A DNA stretch of 64,000 nt, from NCBI GenBank assembly GCA_017935675.1, contig JAGBHE010000093.1, forward strand, positions 1 to 64,000, given 5' to 3'. The position numbers were made by a program, and so were the translations under genes. The stretch is from Clostridia bacterium (lineage in GTDB: Bacteria > Bacillota > Clostridia > UBA1381). The notes below the pieces were generated by a model. That model had not been told where the DNA came from, did no database searches, and saw nothing but the letters and a program-made list of their open reading frames with translations. Positions 24,326 through 33,664 of the stretch are shown one piece after another (within the stretch, counting starts at the first letter, position 1; each line of letters begins with the position of its first letter).

Positions 24326-26932
24326 CTATCTGTATACAACAGCAGTAGAAATTGTACCGCCTTTTCTATGCATAAATATCATATCACCTTCAAGGATTTC
24401 CGAAGCCGAGGCATATTTCAGTTCGTTATCTTCTTTAATATAGAACCAAATATAGTCGGTAGCTGTGAAAGGATACAGTCTGTTCCAGCTTTCCATGGGG
24501 AAAGAATATCCCCTATCAGCTTCATCCTGTGTAGGAATATGATTATTTACAACAATACCGTCGGTAACTCTTGCCGTTACCTTTCCATAGGAAAAAATCG
24601 ATGAACCGTTAAATATATATTGACTTATACCATATTCATTGCTTGTATCTTTTTTTGATTTTTCAAAAATGAGCTCACTGTTATCCTCCATCGGCACAGC
24701 CTGAGCAGAGAATGAGATCATGCCCTTTTTGCCTTCCTTTAGCTGTATAACGGTTCCTCTCGGAAGCTCCTTTGCAGTAATCTGCCTCAAGCGATTATCT
24801 CCCGACACTACATTTCCGTTCGGCGTTTTCAGCTCTCCGTCACGGATATTGCATGTTTTCAGATTGCCGTTTCCGTCATAGCAGGACAGGCGGTAACACG
24901 CTTCTCCCGTTTCCTCATCATATACGGATGATATCGAATCCACAACATATGATGTGTTTGACAAGTCAACCCACATATCCTGCCTGAGAAGAACAACGAT
25001 GTATTCAGGCACGTAGTTTTCATCTACATTGTAAAGCCTGATATTATAACTTGTTCCCGATGTCAGTGCAAGACCGTTCTGAACATAGCACTCATCCTGT
25101 TCCGTGCTCACTCCGAAAAGCTTTGTATCGGAGGTTGGAACATATTTGGAGCCGAGAACCTTTTTACCGTTAAAGGATAAAATACGAAGGGGGTTTTCCG
25201 TCTCAGAGCTGTAATCAAGGGATAATCCCCGTCCATCGCTTGTGCTTCCCACTCCGCCGCCCAATGCGGCAGTATCAATCATGAAAATGTTTCCGTCCCG
25301 CGTATCCTTGTAAAGTATCAGCTGGGGAATAAAATCACCTTCACTTGTCACCAAAGCGTCGTAGCTTTCAAGCTTTTCCTTTGATATTCTTTGTCCGTCA
25401 ACAGTGACCTTTTCGGAAATCTTTGCAATCTCAATCTCACCGTTTTCCTTAAGCATCTTAAATTGCACATCAAGGTCATCATTTACAAGCATGTTCATGA
25501 CATATCCTGCTTTAAAGGTCGATTTTACCCGTTTTACATCTGTTACAAAGCCCTTGAAATCAAAGAAAAATTCCACTTCATCGCCCGGGCTAATTTTCTC
25601 ATAGCTGCTTAAATTGTTATAATATGCCGAAAGGGCTTCATATTTCTCTCCGGACAAATACAGATATCTGTAATCCTCCTCCATCTGTGTAAATATACCT
25701 GTTTTCTTTTCTGACGATACAATTATTTTGGTATATTCCCCGTCCTTTGACAGCAAATACGATACAATGTCATACTGGCTTATATCATCAAGACTTATTT
25801 TTTCGCCGTCAGCTTTGTATATAATTCCGCCGTCCTCAAGATATTCGCTGAAGTCATATACATGGCTGTTTGTGTCAATCATTCTGCTCTCATCCGTAAT
25901 TACGGCATCGGCCATAAAAGCATCATACTTTTCAGCTATTATAACATCAATTTTCGAGTCGTCGTCATTATCGATAAGCCTGTATCTGCCATCCTCAGCT
26001 GTCAGGTCGTTTTCCGTGAAGCTTTCCATCAAACGTCCGTTATATATGAAATCCGCCTCACTGTCAATAACCAAGGTCTTTGTTCTATGCTTCTCGTTGT
26101 AATAAGTAAGCTTCGTGATACCGGTCTTATCATGTATGATATCCTTTGAATAAACGCTGAAAACGCTGTTTAACGCATCATCCGGAATCATTGAAAGGAT
26201 TTCGCCGCTTTTATCGTTATATAAAAATCTGACGCTCATGCCGATATATTCGGAAAGATCCTTTCGGGCAACTGCGTTACCGTACCATACGCCGTCTACA
26301 GCAACGCTTTCTTTTCTGCCGTTTTTGCTTCCTTTATAGCTTACACTGTCAGTCCCCGTAACAACACCCTTGCCTTCCTCCAGCTTGAGCACGGAGCTCA
26401 GAAGCGTGGCTTCCTTGTCAACATAATACTTTCTGTTGCCGGAAGCTGATAAATCAACCTTAAGAATATTTACTTCCGAAATCGCATTATATAAAAGCTC
26501 CGCATAATCCCTCATGGTTACAGGGTCTGTATCTCTCGGCGCTGCCGGAATTTTAAAGCCCGCCACACCGGCAACTGTGCGATATGACGAGGGATTTTCT
26601 ATATCAAGCTGATTCATCTCCATATAAGACACATAGCCTGTCAGGTCCACAAGAATCATCATAAGCTGACCGAACAGAAGGGGCTGTGACATATCACGCC
26701 GCTCAAGGTAAGCATCATACGTATTCTCGGAATACAGCTTTTCAAGAGTATTCATAAGCATTTCGCGCGTTACGTTTGCCCCGGGCTCATAGCTTTCAAT
26801 AAGCCCCAGGTCAAGCAGAATTTCAGCGCTTCTGTTTATATTCCGCGCCTCATCGTTATTCTGTGCAAAGGCCGGGCACGAAAATGAGCAAAGTATTGCT
26901 GTGCAAAGTAAAAATATCAGAAATTTTTTCAA
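24326..26932 (-). CDS. Secreted 868-aa protein with divergent N-terminal SLH-like repeats
   Basis: The signal peptide is residues 1-23 (AFA-QN). Residues about 30-160 contain SLH-like units (ILLDLGLIESYEPGANVTREMLMNTLEKL and TDPVTMRDYAELLYNAISEV) that lack the usual conserved tips, so wall binding may be altered or lost. The remaining roughly 700 residues are a chain of beta-rich segments with no catalytic motif I recognise (recurring patterns such as DAVITDESRMIDTN and YDALVTSEGDFIPQLILYKD). It is encoded 14 nt after the SLH protein gene and is likely to be co-expressed with it. Possible roles are scaffold or substrate-binding protein at the cell surface. Confidence 0.8.
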   Translation of the reverse strand: MKKFLIFLLCTAILCSFSCPAFAQNNDEARNINRSAEILLDLGLIESYEPGANVTREMLMNTLEKLYSENTYDAYLERRDMSQPLLFGQLMMILVDLTGYVSYMEMNQLDIENPSSYRTVAGVAGFKIPAAPRDTDPVTMRDYAELLYNAISEVNILKVDLSASGNRKYYVDKEATLLSSVLKLEEGKGVVTGTDSVSYKGSKNGRKESVAVDGVWYGNAVARKDLSEYIGMSVRFLYNDKSGEILSMIPDDALNSVFSVYSKDIIHDKTGITKLTYYNEKHRTKTLVIDSEADFIYNGRLMESFTENDLTAEDGRYRLIDNDDDSKIDVIIAEKYDAFMADAVITDESRMIDTNSHVYDFSEYLEDGGIIYKADGEKISLDDISQYDIVSYLLSKDGEYTKIIVSSEKKTGIFTQMEEDYRYLYLSGEKYEALSAYYNNLSSYEKISPGDEVEFFFDFKGFVTDVKRVKSTFKAGYVMNMLVNDDLDVQFKMLKENGEIEIAKISEKVTVDGQRISKEKLESYDALVTSEGDFIPQLILYKDTRDGNIFMIDTAALGGGVGSTSDGRGLSLDYSSETENPLRILSFNGKKVLGSKYVPTSDTKLFGVSTEQDECYVQNGLALTSGTSYNIRLYNVDENYVPEYIVVLLRQDMWVDLSNTSYVVDSISSVYDEETGEACYRLSCYDGNGNLKTCNIRDGELKTPNGNVVSGDNRLRQITAKELPRGTVIQLKEGKKGMISFSAQAVPMEDNSELIFEKSKKDTSNEYGISQYIFNGSSIFSYGKVTARVTDGIVVNNHIPTQDEADRGYSFPMESWNRLYPFTATDYIWFYIKEDNELKYASASEILEGDMIFMHRKGGTISTAVVYR

Positions 26933-26946
26933 TTAATACTTCCTCC

Positions 26947-28638
26947 TCACAAATCACCGCAGTTTTTAAGCGTACTGTAAATAAGCTTTGCCGCTTCCGC
27001 GCGTGTTATCGTGTTTTGCGGCAAAAAGCATCCGGTTTCGTATCCCGAAATAATATCGGCCATTTGCAGCTTCTGAACGCCGAGCAACGCATATTCGGAA
27101 ATATCCTCATGGTCGGTAAAGTCCTTTGGAGGACTGCTTTCATTAATCACCTTTTTTGCCGCTTCCGCCCCGCGGCATATCATAACTGCCGCATCCTGTC
27201 TTGTTATGCTGCCGCCGGTGCCGAAGGTATTTTCATTAATTCCCTTTACAATTCCGAGAGCAACAGCCTTTGCTATATACTGTGCATACCACTCATTTTC
27301 ATCCACATCATGAAAGCTTATCCCGGGAAGACTCTCGGGCTCCGCCGGCTTTAACGCTTCAATCAGCATTTTTAAAAATTCCTCGCGTTTAACCGTATCG
27401 GCAGGGCGAACCATATTATTTCCGTCACCTGACATAATGTTTCTGTCAAGCAGGTATTGTATATACGGCTTCCCCCATTTCACTTCATCAATGTCGGAAA
27501 ATACCCTTTCGGGATTAACTCTTTCGACGATTTCCGGCGTAAGCTGTCCGGATAATACTCCGACGCCGCTCGGCGCCGCACCGCCGCCGCCACCGCCGCC
27601 GCCGGACGAATGAGGCTTGCCCGAAGGGCTCCTATACAGTGATTCGACAACTGATTTGAATTTTTCACGCACCTGCGAAACGGAGGTGTACGGTGCTTCA
27701 CCGGGTGCCATTTTCTTTATAAACTCATAAGAATCCACCTGAGCGAAATCTCCGCTCCAATCAAGCTGAAAAACATCATTAAAGCTTTTGAGTATATTGA
27801 TAATTTCATCTCTTGAAGCCTCGTTAAGTGTGCCGAGAGCTTCCGATTTCCTCAGAATTGCCTCAAACTCCGATACATTTGTAATCGGGTTTGATGCCTT
27901 ATCATTTCTAAGGCTTATAAAAGCTTTAAGCACGCTTTGATTCTTTTCTTCGACAAGCTTCGGATAATCCGCTCCCAAAATACTCTTATATTTTGAAAGC
28001 ACTCCGTAAATATCATTTTCGGGGCATTCGGAAATCTGCGCAAGAGCAGAGGCCTTTAAAAAGCTGTCCTCCACGACATCCGCCGTTTTTATAATGCTGA
28101 CAAGATTTTCATTTACTTTATCCCTGCTGCCTGTGTATATCTCATCTTCAAGGTCAAGAGTCCATGCCTTATTTTGGTATTTTCCCAAAATATCGGATAC
28201 CTCCGCAGGAGACGCTCCGCGAAGCTCTTCCAAAGCGCTGCCGTATACAGCCTCTGACGGGTATATTACACTTATGGTCTCGCCGTCCAGCTCACCGCCG
28301 CCGACTGTAACATTATAGACCGTATCCTTTAAAATCCCGTTTGCGTTCCGGTTTATTAAAATACTGTTATAATCGCTTTCGGCGGCAGGGGAAAGACGAG
28401 CCTGTTCGAGCAATATGCCGCCGCTTATCATGCCGCTTGCATTTTCGGCAAGCTCTGCATCCTTTTCCGTAAGATAAATTGTATAAAGCGTAGTATCATC
28501 GGTATCGGAAATAATGTTTACCGACAGTTTGCCTCCCTTTAATGAAGCATATGCCTCCGTATCGGCAAATGCGTTTGCCGCAAACAGGCTTATACAAAAG
28601 AATACGCAAGCTGCCGCCGTTATTTTTTTCAATGTCAC
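26947..28638 (-). CDS. SLH-domain surface protein
   Basis: A 563-aa secreted protein. The signal peptide is about 28 residues (AFA-DT). It is followed by a beta domain and helical segments to about residue 345, a glycine-run linker (eight or more Gly), and three C-terminal S-layer homology repeats (FSDIDEVKWGKPYIQYLLDR, FHDVDENEWYAQYIAKAVALGIVKG, FTDHEDISEYALLGVQKLQMADIISG, each ending with an ITR or VKR motif). SLH domains bind pyruvylated secondary wall polymer, so this protein should be anchored on the envelope. GTG at 28638 overlaps the GH10 stop by 4 nt; a TTG at 28632 is 10 nt from GGAGG and equally possible. Confidence 0.92.
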   Translation of the reverse strand: MTLKKITAAACVFFCISLFAANAFADTEAYASLKGGKLSVNIISDTDDTTLYTIYLTEKDAELAENASGMISGGILLEQARLSPAAESDYNSILINRNANGILKDTVYNVTVGGGELDGETISVIYPSEAVYGSALEELRGASPAEVSDILGKYQNKAWTLDLEDEIYTGSRDKVNENLVSIIKTADVVEDSFLKASALAQISECPENDIYGVLSKYKSILGADYPKLVEEKNQSVLKAFISLRNDKASNPITNVSEFEAILRKSEALGTLNEASRDEIINILKSFNDVFQLDWSGDFAQVDSYEFIKKMAPGEAPYTSVSQVREKFKSVVESLYRSPSGKPHSSGGGGGGGGAAPSGVGVLSGQLTPEIVERVNPERVFSDIDEVKWGKPYIQYLLDRNIMSGDGNNMVRPADTVKREEFLKMLIEALKPAEPESLPGISFHDVDENEWYAQYIAKAVALGIVKGINENTFGTGGSITRQDAAVMICRGAEAAKKVINESSPPKDFTDHEDISEYALLGVQKLQMADIISGYETGCFLPQNTITRAEAAKLIYSTLKNCGDL

Positions 28639-31322
28639 TGCGCCTCCTTTTCTGAAACACTTATGTATTTTATCATGGCAGGAATATCTATAAGTCCCGA
28701 AATTCTTATTTCGCACGTTCCGGGATTTTCAAAATAAAATCCCGCTTCTCCGCCGCTGCTTTCGCCGGCATAGATTTTTTTCCATTCTCCGTCCCGGGAG
28801 CGGGCTTCGGCAGAAAACAAAGCGGCGTCGCTTCCTCCTGTTTTCAGCTTTATAAATCCGCCGTCAACGCACTTTTTTAATTTCACATCTATGGCGCTTT
28901 CGCGGCTCACGGCACAAGGTAAGGTATTACCGTCCCGCAAAAGAAAATCAGCGTTTTCTCCTGTGCTCTTTTTCGCATGCTCCCCTTTATTTTCGTAAAG
29001 CTCAAGATAAGCAAGCTCCGCCTCCTTATCTGTGAACAAAGCAGTTTTTAACTCTGTATTTATTGCTGTCTTTTTTGGGACTTCCTCCGAGGAAGCAAGC
29101 TCAATTCCTCCCTCCGTCACAATGGCTCTGACGGTGTTCTCGCCGTCCTTTGTGAGAACAAGTGTTGTTTTTGATACTGCTCCGTCAGCCTCAACGGTTA
29201 TATCATAATTTCCTCTGTGACCTCTGATTACCGCCTCACCGTTTTCATCGGTTACGGCTGTTTCGTTTGTAAACCATTCTCCCCATACATATTCATCCCA
29301 GTATTTTAATGCTGGCTTCGGATTATATGATGCAAAATACAAAGGTGCGTTTCCTCTCCAGTGCCCGTGGTCGGTAAAACCCCACATGGTAAAGCTTGTC
29401 GTTTTCGGATGGGAATAAGCAAGAATTATGGAATCCCTCAGATAATCCGCTTCAATTTCAAGAGCGTCTACCGTGTCCGGCAGCTTGCTGAGATAATCGT
29501 ACTCGGTTATTGCAATACAATCTAAATTCGCCGCTATATAATCAAGAGCATTATAAAACTTCTGAGGATATATAAAGCCGGCAGCATGGTTTTGTATTCC
29601 TATACCGTCAACAGGTGCACCCGCTTCAAGAAGGGAATCCACTATTTTGCGAATCTTCTCAATCGACGCCTGATTTGTGTCGGCGCCGGTGATTCCCGTT
29701 TCATTTACAAAAAGCCTTGCACCGGGCAGAACATCACGTGTCATTTTAAATATATCGGCTATAAAATCACATCCGTACCACTGCCGTGCAACATCATTAT
29801 TAAGCGGCTCATTAAGAACATCTACTTCGTCAATATTGTCTCCGAAAAAATAGGCAAGCTTACTTGCATATTTATAGCAGGCATCTTTTATTTCATCTTC
29901 GTCAGGCTTATCTGACAGCTCTGCCGGCCACAAATCCTGTCTGTCCCAGAAAATTGCGTGGGCTCTGAAATAAAGGTTGTTCTCCCTTGCGAAATTCACA
30001 CCTGCAACACAGTTTTCCATGCGGAAATTTCCGGACTTCATTCCGGTTTCACAGGTAAAGGAATTAAACTTATGCGCCTGTATGTCCTGATAATAACCGG
30101 CGTTTTTTCCGCCCTCAAAGCACTTCTGATGATTTGCCGCATTTCCCCATAAAAACTCGCTCTTTGTCATATTCGCAGAAATTTTTGCCCCGGTCACGGG
30201 CTTTCCGCTTTCGTCACGGACACTTATTTTAATATCATTCTTTCTGTATTTTTCAATTCTGCGAAGGGCTTCTTCTCTCCACAGCGCCCCTTCCTCTCTG
30301 CCATAATAAGTAGTTTCTATAACCTTATCGGGCGCGATAAGTGAAATATCCACCTTTTTCCCGTAGTTCAGAACCTCAACGGCTCCGAACTGAATTGTTT
30401 GCAGCCGGAAGCCTATCCGAAATCCAAGCTGCGCTCCGCCTCCGTTCAGCTTTGCGTTGACAACAAAGGGGTAGGTGTATTTTGTCCACTCCTCCGAAAG
30501 CTCCGTTTCCGTTGCATTATGGTATTTCGTCCAGATGCCGTCAAGCGCCTCATATGTTGTATTGAAGGAAGCAAAGCCCGATTCGTCAACGCATTTGATT
30601 TTTCTTGCCCAAAAGCTCAGATACAGGACATCGCCCGGTGAAACACTTGTTTCTATCGGGATTGTAATCTGTGAGTCGTAATACAGCCTTGGCTCCGTCA
30701 GATTTTCAACCTCCACAGCCCTCGTAAATCCCGGAGCATCATCTACCTCAACCGTGCGCATTGAAATAAGCTCCGGATCGCTGATCTCCGCGTCAAACAG
30801 GCTGTCATTCGATATATGTACACTTTTCGGCGTTATTGAAGAAAGATATGCGTTTACATCAAAATCGGTGTTTTTCTCTTTGCTTTTCTCATCTTGAAAA
30901 ATCCGAGCTGTGAAATCTATTTTGTTTTCACCGACCATGCAGTCAATCCCGTAAAACATATCGATAAAACGAAGCTCCACAAGAACATCATCCTTCAGGC
31001 TTTGCAGCGGATTGTCAAGCTCAATAGGCACCAAATCATAGGAAGCTTCTGAACCTGATATCGGCACTACCGCCTCCGCGCCGTTTACCTCGCCCTTATA
31101 AACCTTCTGCTGTTCATCATAACCGATAAAAAAACCAAGCCTGCCCATCAGCTCCTTAAACGGGAACAGCCATTCTCCGTTTTGGAGAATTATCTCTCTC
31201 GAAAATGTAACGTTTCTGCCGTTTATTGTAACGCACGGACCGAGACTATAGTCTGCGTACACAGGTAATGCTGACTGCATAATTAATAACGATAAAATAA
31301 CAATACTTATTATCCGTTTCAT
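28635..31322 (-). CDS. Secreted GH10 endo-beta-1,4-xylanase, multidomain
   Basis: An 895-aa extracellular enzyme. The signal peptide ends near VYA-DY (23). Residues about 28-140 resemble the copper-amine-oxidase N-terminal-like domain (VTINGRNVTFSREIILQNGEWLFPF) seen in many Firmicute surface proteins. Residues about 160-320 look like a CBM4/9/22-type jelly roll (SPGDVLYLSFWARK, FRIGFRLQTIQFG). The GH10 barrel (about 355-690) has acid/base Glu505 in DVLNEP and nucleophile Glu607 in AITEYDY (usual family form TELD). The end carries a beta-sandwich. The preferred substrate is inferred to be xylan. It is the only clear secreted glycanase in the locus. Confidence 0.9.
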   Translation of the reverse strand: MKRIISIVILSLLIMQSALPVYADYSLGPCVTINGRNVTFSREIILQNGEWLFPFKELMGRLGFFIGYDEQQKVYKGEVNGAEAVVPISGSEASYDLVPIELDNPLQSLKDDVLVELRFIDMFYGIDCMVGENKIDFTARIFQDEKSKEKNTDFDVNAYLSSITPKSVHISNDSLFDAEISDPELISMRTVEVDDAPGFTRAVEVENLTEPRLYYDSQITIPIETSVSPGDVLYLSFWARKIKCVDESGFASFNTTYEALDGIWTKYHNATETELSEEWTKYTYPFVVNAKLNGGGAQLGFRIGFRLQTIQFGAVEVLNYGKKVDISLIAPDKVIETTYYGREEGALWREEALRRIEKYRKNDIKISVRDESGKPVTGAKISANMTKSEFLWGNAANHQKCFEGGKNAGYYQDIQAHKFNSFTCETGMKSGNFRMENCVAGVNFARENNLYFRAHAIFWDRQDLWPAELSDKPDEDEIKDACYKYASKLAYFFGDNIDEVDVLNEPLNNDVARQWYGCDFIADIFKMTRDVLPGARLFVNETGITGADTNQASIEKIRKIVDSLLEAGAPVDGIGIQNHAAGFIYPQKFYNALDYIAANLDCIAITEYDYLSKLPDTVDALEIEADYLRDSIILAYSHPKTTSFTMWGFTDHGHWRGNAPLYFASYNPKPALKYWDEYVWGEWFTNETAVTDENGEAVIRGHRGNYDITVEADGAVSKTTLVLTKDGENTVRAIVTEGGIELASSEEVPKKTAINTELKTALFTDKEAELAYLELYENKGEHAKKSTGENADFLLRDGNTLPCAVSRESAIDVKLKKCVDGGFIKLKTGGSDAALFSAEARSRDGEWKKIYAGESSGGEAGFYFENPGTCEIRISGLIDIPAMIKYISVSEKEAQ

Positions 31323-31340
31323 ATAAAATCTCCCTGCATA

Positions 31341-33632
31341 TCATGGCTTGAATATCTTAACCGGAAGCAGTGCCCTTGCGGAAGGAATACTTTCTGCAAG
31401 CAGAGCCTTAATCATATACCCCTCTGAAGAGTCAAGCTGCACCTTAAGACTTAAGCTGTCATTTTCTCCGATATCCTCGCGTCTTACATACAAAATACGC
31501 TCAATTTCATAATTATTCTCATCTCCACGGCAGACAGCCGCAAGAAGGGTTGCGCCGTACGGCGATACATCGGTGTTATTTATACCGACGCTTATAATGT
31601 TTTCACCGGCTTTCAGGGCACCGTCTGAAATTGAAATTTCTCCGAACGAAACGGCTGAGCCTGTCGTAAAGGAATATTCATATACTCTTGTGTTCTCATT
31701 GGGAACACCGGGAATACGGATATTCTGAAGCCTTACCGTATATTTTGTATAAGACTTAAGACCCGAAAATACAAGCAGAAGCGTTTTATCATTTACTTCA
31801 ACCGTTTTAACCTCTGCTCCGTTGTCAATCTCTATGTCATAAAAATCCGGAGTCTCAATTTCATGGTCAAAAGCAATCTTATGAACAAAGTTGGTGTCAA
31901 TATCCGCCGAATTATTTTCGGGTATTGTGCTTTCAACGTTTGGAATAATATTCATGTAGCTTACAACAGGATTAAAAAATACCTGCTTTGAATAAGCGCT
32001 GCCGCCAAGCTCACCGCTTATTACAAACCACAGCTGTTCTCCCTTGCTTACCTCAGCCTCAAATGGCTCTAATGTGCACTCCGCGACTCCGTCAGACGGA
32101 ATCACAGCATTTATATAATTAAATGAATGCGACCACAGAACCTTATCTTCCCCGCCCTCGGGGGCTTTTCTGATGACCTTTACAACTGCACCGAGCCTGT
32201 TATTTTCACTTATATCCCTGTTATATATTTTTGACTGACCCTCCATATCCTTTGCACTGATTTTGACCGTTCCGCTTTCCGGCGCCGTAAAGGATTTTAC
32301 AATCGCATTATTCGGGTTCTGCAAAGGCTCTGTGCTGGTCCCAACCGAAAGCCGCGCCCAGTATCTTCCGACGGAGTTTCTCATATATGCGTTTGACTGA
32401 CTGTCACAGAAAACAAAGGTTCTTTCCGACTTTTCTCCGACATGCGAATAATCATATGTACCGTCACTGCCTTTTACGGGCGCAACGTAGTTATTCGTAT
32501 TGTTCTGCGCGGTAAGGGTATATTCCACAAACCTGTCCCCTGAAAGGGTATTCCTGTACAGCCATCTCCATACCGGGTCATTGTTCGAGGATTCTGACCA
32601 TGCGTCGCTTGCTTCATATACGGGGTATCTGAAAATATCTCCCGTTGTAAAGGAAAAGCTGCAGCTGTGCTCGGTGTCTTCTCCCATGGGCACAATCCCC
32701 GTTATGTTAACCGTATAACTTGTATATCCCATAAGACCGCTGAAGCTGAAGGATATGCTTTTTCCGTCCTCATTCATGGAAAAGCTGCTGACAGCAGCCT
32801 CATTATCCTCAGACAAAATTTCAATGTTATCTTTTGTCATGTCGGAAATCATGTCGGGAAAGGTTACGGTAAAGACCTGGTTTTCTCCGATATTTTCAAG
32901 GTTTTCGGGGTATATGCTCTCCGGAACATAATTATAGCTTACAACCGGTGCCCAGTAAACATATTTTCCGTAGCCCTTGCTTCCGTCACCGTTATATGCT
33001 TCAAACCGTATTACATCACCCTCATTCACATCAAGGGTTATGGGAGAAAAGCTTACTGTCTGCACAGGCACGGTGCTGCACGGTATCTGATACTCCCCGC
33101 CGCCTGAAGGCCATATCTGCTCCCCGTTTTTTGTAATTCTTATAAAAGCCGTAGTATTGTCCTTATCCTTTGACTTTGCACCGCCGTAGATTTTTCCGTT
33201 TTCACAGCTGAGGGTAACATTTCCGCTTTTCGGAGCCGTAAAGCTTTTGCATACTCCGTACTTGCTTCGGATGCTTTCGTCAGTGCCTGTTGTTTTGATA
33301 AGGGGTATCATCCAGTACCTGCCGACAGCCGCCGTATTCCATGCGGAACCGGAGCACCAGCCGCCCCCAGTCGGTGCATTTTCATTTACCGGGTTTTCCG
33401 GGTCAACACCGAACCTGCCGCGGCTCTTATTATACACGTCAAGCTCCGTATATGTATTACCCATATCGGTATAGCTTTCCCATTTCCAGACATCATCGGA
33501 AGAGGCAGCGTCACTCCAAGACTCCGATGCTTTAAAAATCTCTCCGGAGGCCGCCCCGGCGTCAGCAATAATCAGAAAAAAGCAGAACAATAAGGATACC
33601 GTCAAAAGCATTATATTCTTTTCAGTTTTCAT
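31341..33632 (-). CDS. Secreted 763-aa protein: two ASDAW modules and Ig-like domains
   Basis: The signal peptide is about residues 1-28. The order is module copy B1 (31-237), an Ig-like domain of the Big_5 type (about 238-333: YPENLENIGENQVFTVTFPD ... SCSFSFTTG), module copy B2 (337-562), a second Big_5-like domain (about 563-668, IPENNSADIDTNFVHKIAFD ... YEYSFTTG) and a final beta-domain with a GYMIKALL motif. The modules match those in the 1226-aa protein. There is no catalytic motif. The Big_5/module alternation suggests a stalk that displays binding domains. It lies 32 nt after the transporter permease gene. Confidence 0.85.
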   Translation of the reverse strand: MKTEKNIMLLTVSLLFCFFLIIADAGAASGEIFKASESWSDAASSDDVWKWESYTDMGNTYTELDVYNKSRGRFGVDPENPVNENAPTGGGWCSGSAWNTAAVGRYWMIPLIKTTGTDESIRSKYGVCKSFTAPKSGNVTLSCENGKIYGGAKSKDKDNTTAFIRITKNGEQIWPSGGGEYQIPCSTVPVQTVSFSPITLDVNEGDVIRFEAYNGDGSKGYGKYVYWAPVVSYNYVPESIYPENLENIGENQVFTVTFPDMISDMTKDNIEILSEDNEAAVSSFSMNEDGKSISFSFSGLMGYTSYTVNITGIVPMGEDTEHSCSFSFTTGDIFRYPVYEASDAWSESSNNDPVWRWLYRNTLSGDRFVEYTLTAQNNTNNYVAPVKGSDGTYDYSHVGEKSERTFVFCDSQSNAYMRNSVGRYWARLSVGTSTEPLQNPNNAIVKSFTAPESGTVKISAKDMEGQSKIYNRDISENNRLGAVVKVIRKAPEGGEDKVLWSHSFNYINAVIPSDGVAECTLEPFEAEVSKGEQLWFVISGELGGSAYSKQVFFNPVVSYMNIIPNVESTIPENNSADIDTNFVHKIAFDHEIETPDFYDIEIDNGAEVKTVEVNDKTLLLVFSGLKSYTKYTVRLQNIRIPGVPNENTRVYEYSFTTGSAVSFGEISISDGALKAGENIISVGINNTDVSPYGATLLAAVCRGDENNYEIERILYVRREDIGENDSLSLKVQLDSSEGYMIKALLAESIPSARALLPVKIFKP

Positions 33633-33664
33633 TCAACTCTCATTCCCTTTCTGCCAAACTAAAT

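Noticed and set aside
27580-27604. GCC/CCG trinucleotide run
   Set aside because: It encodes the glycine linker before the SLH repeats, not a separate repeat element.
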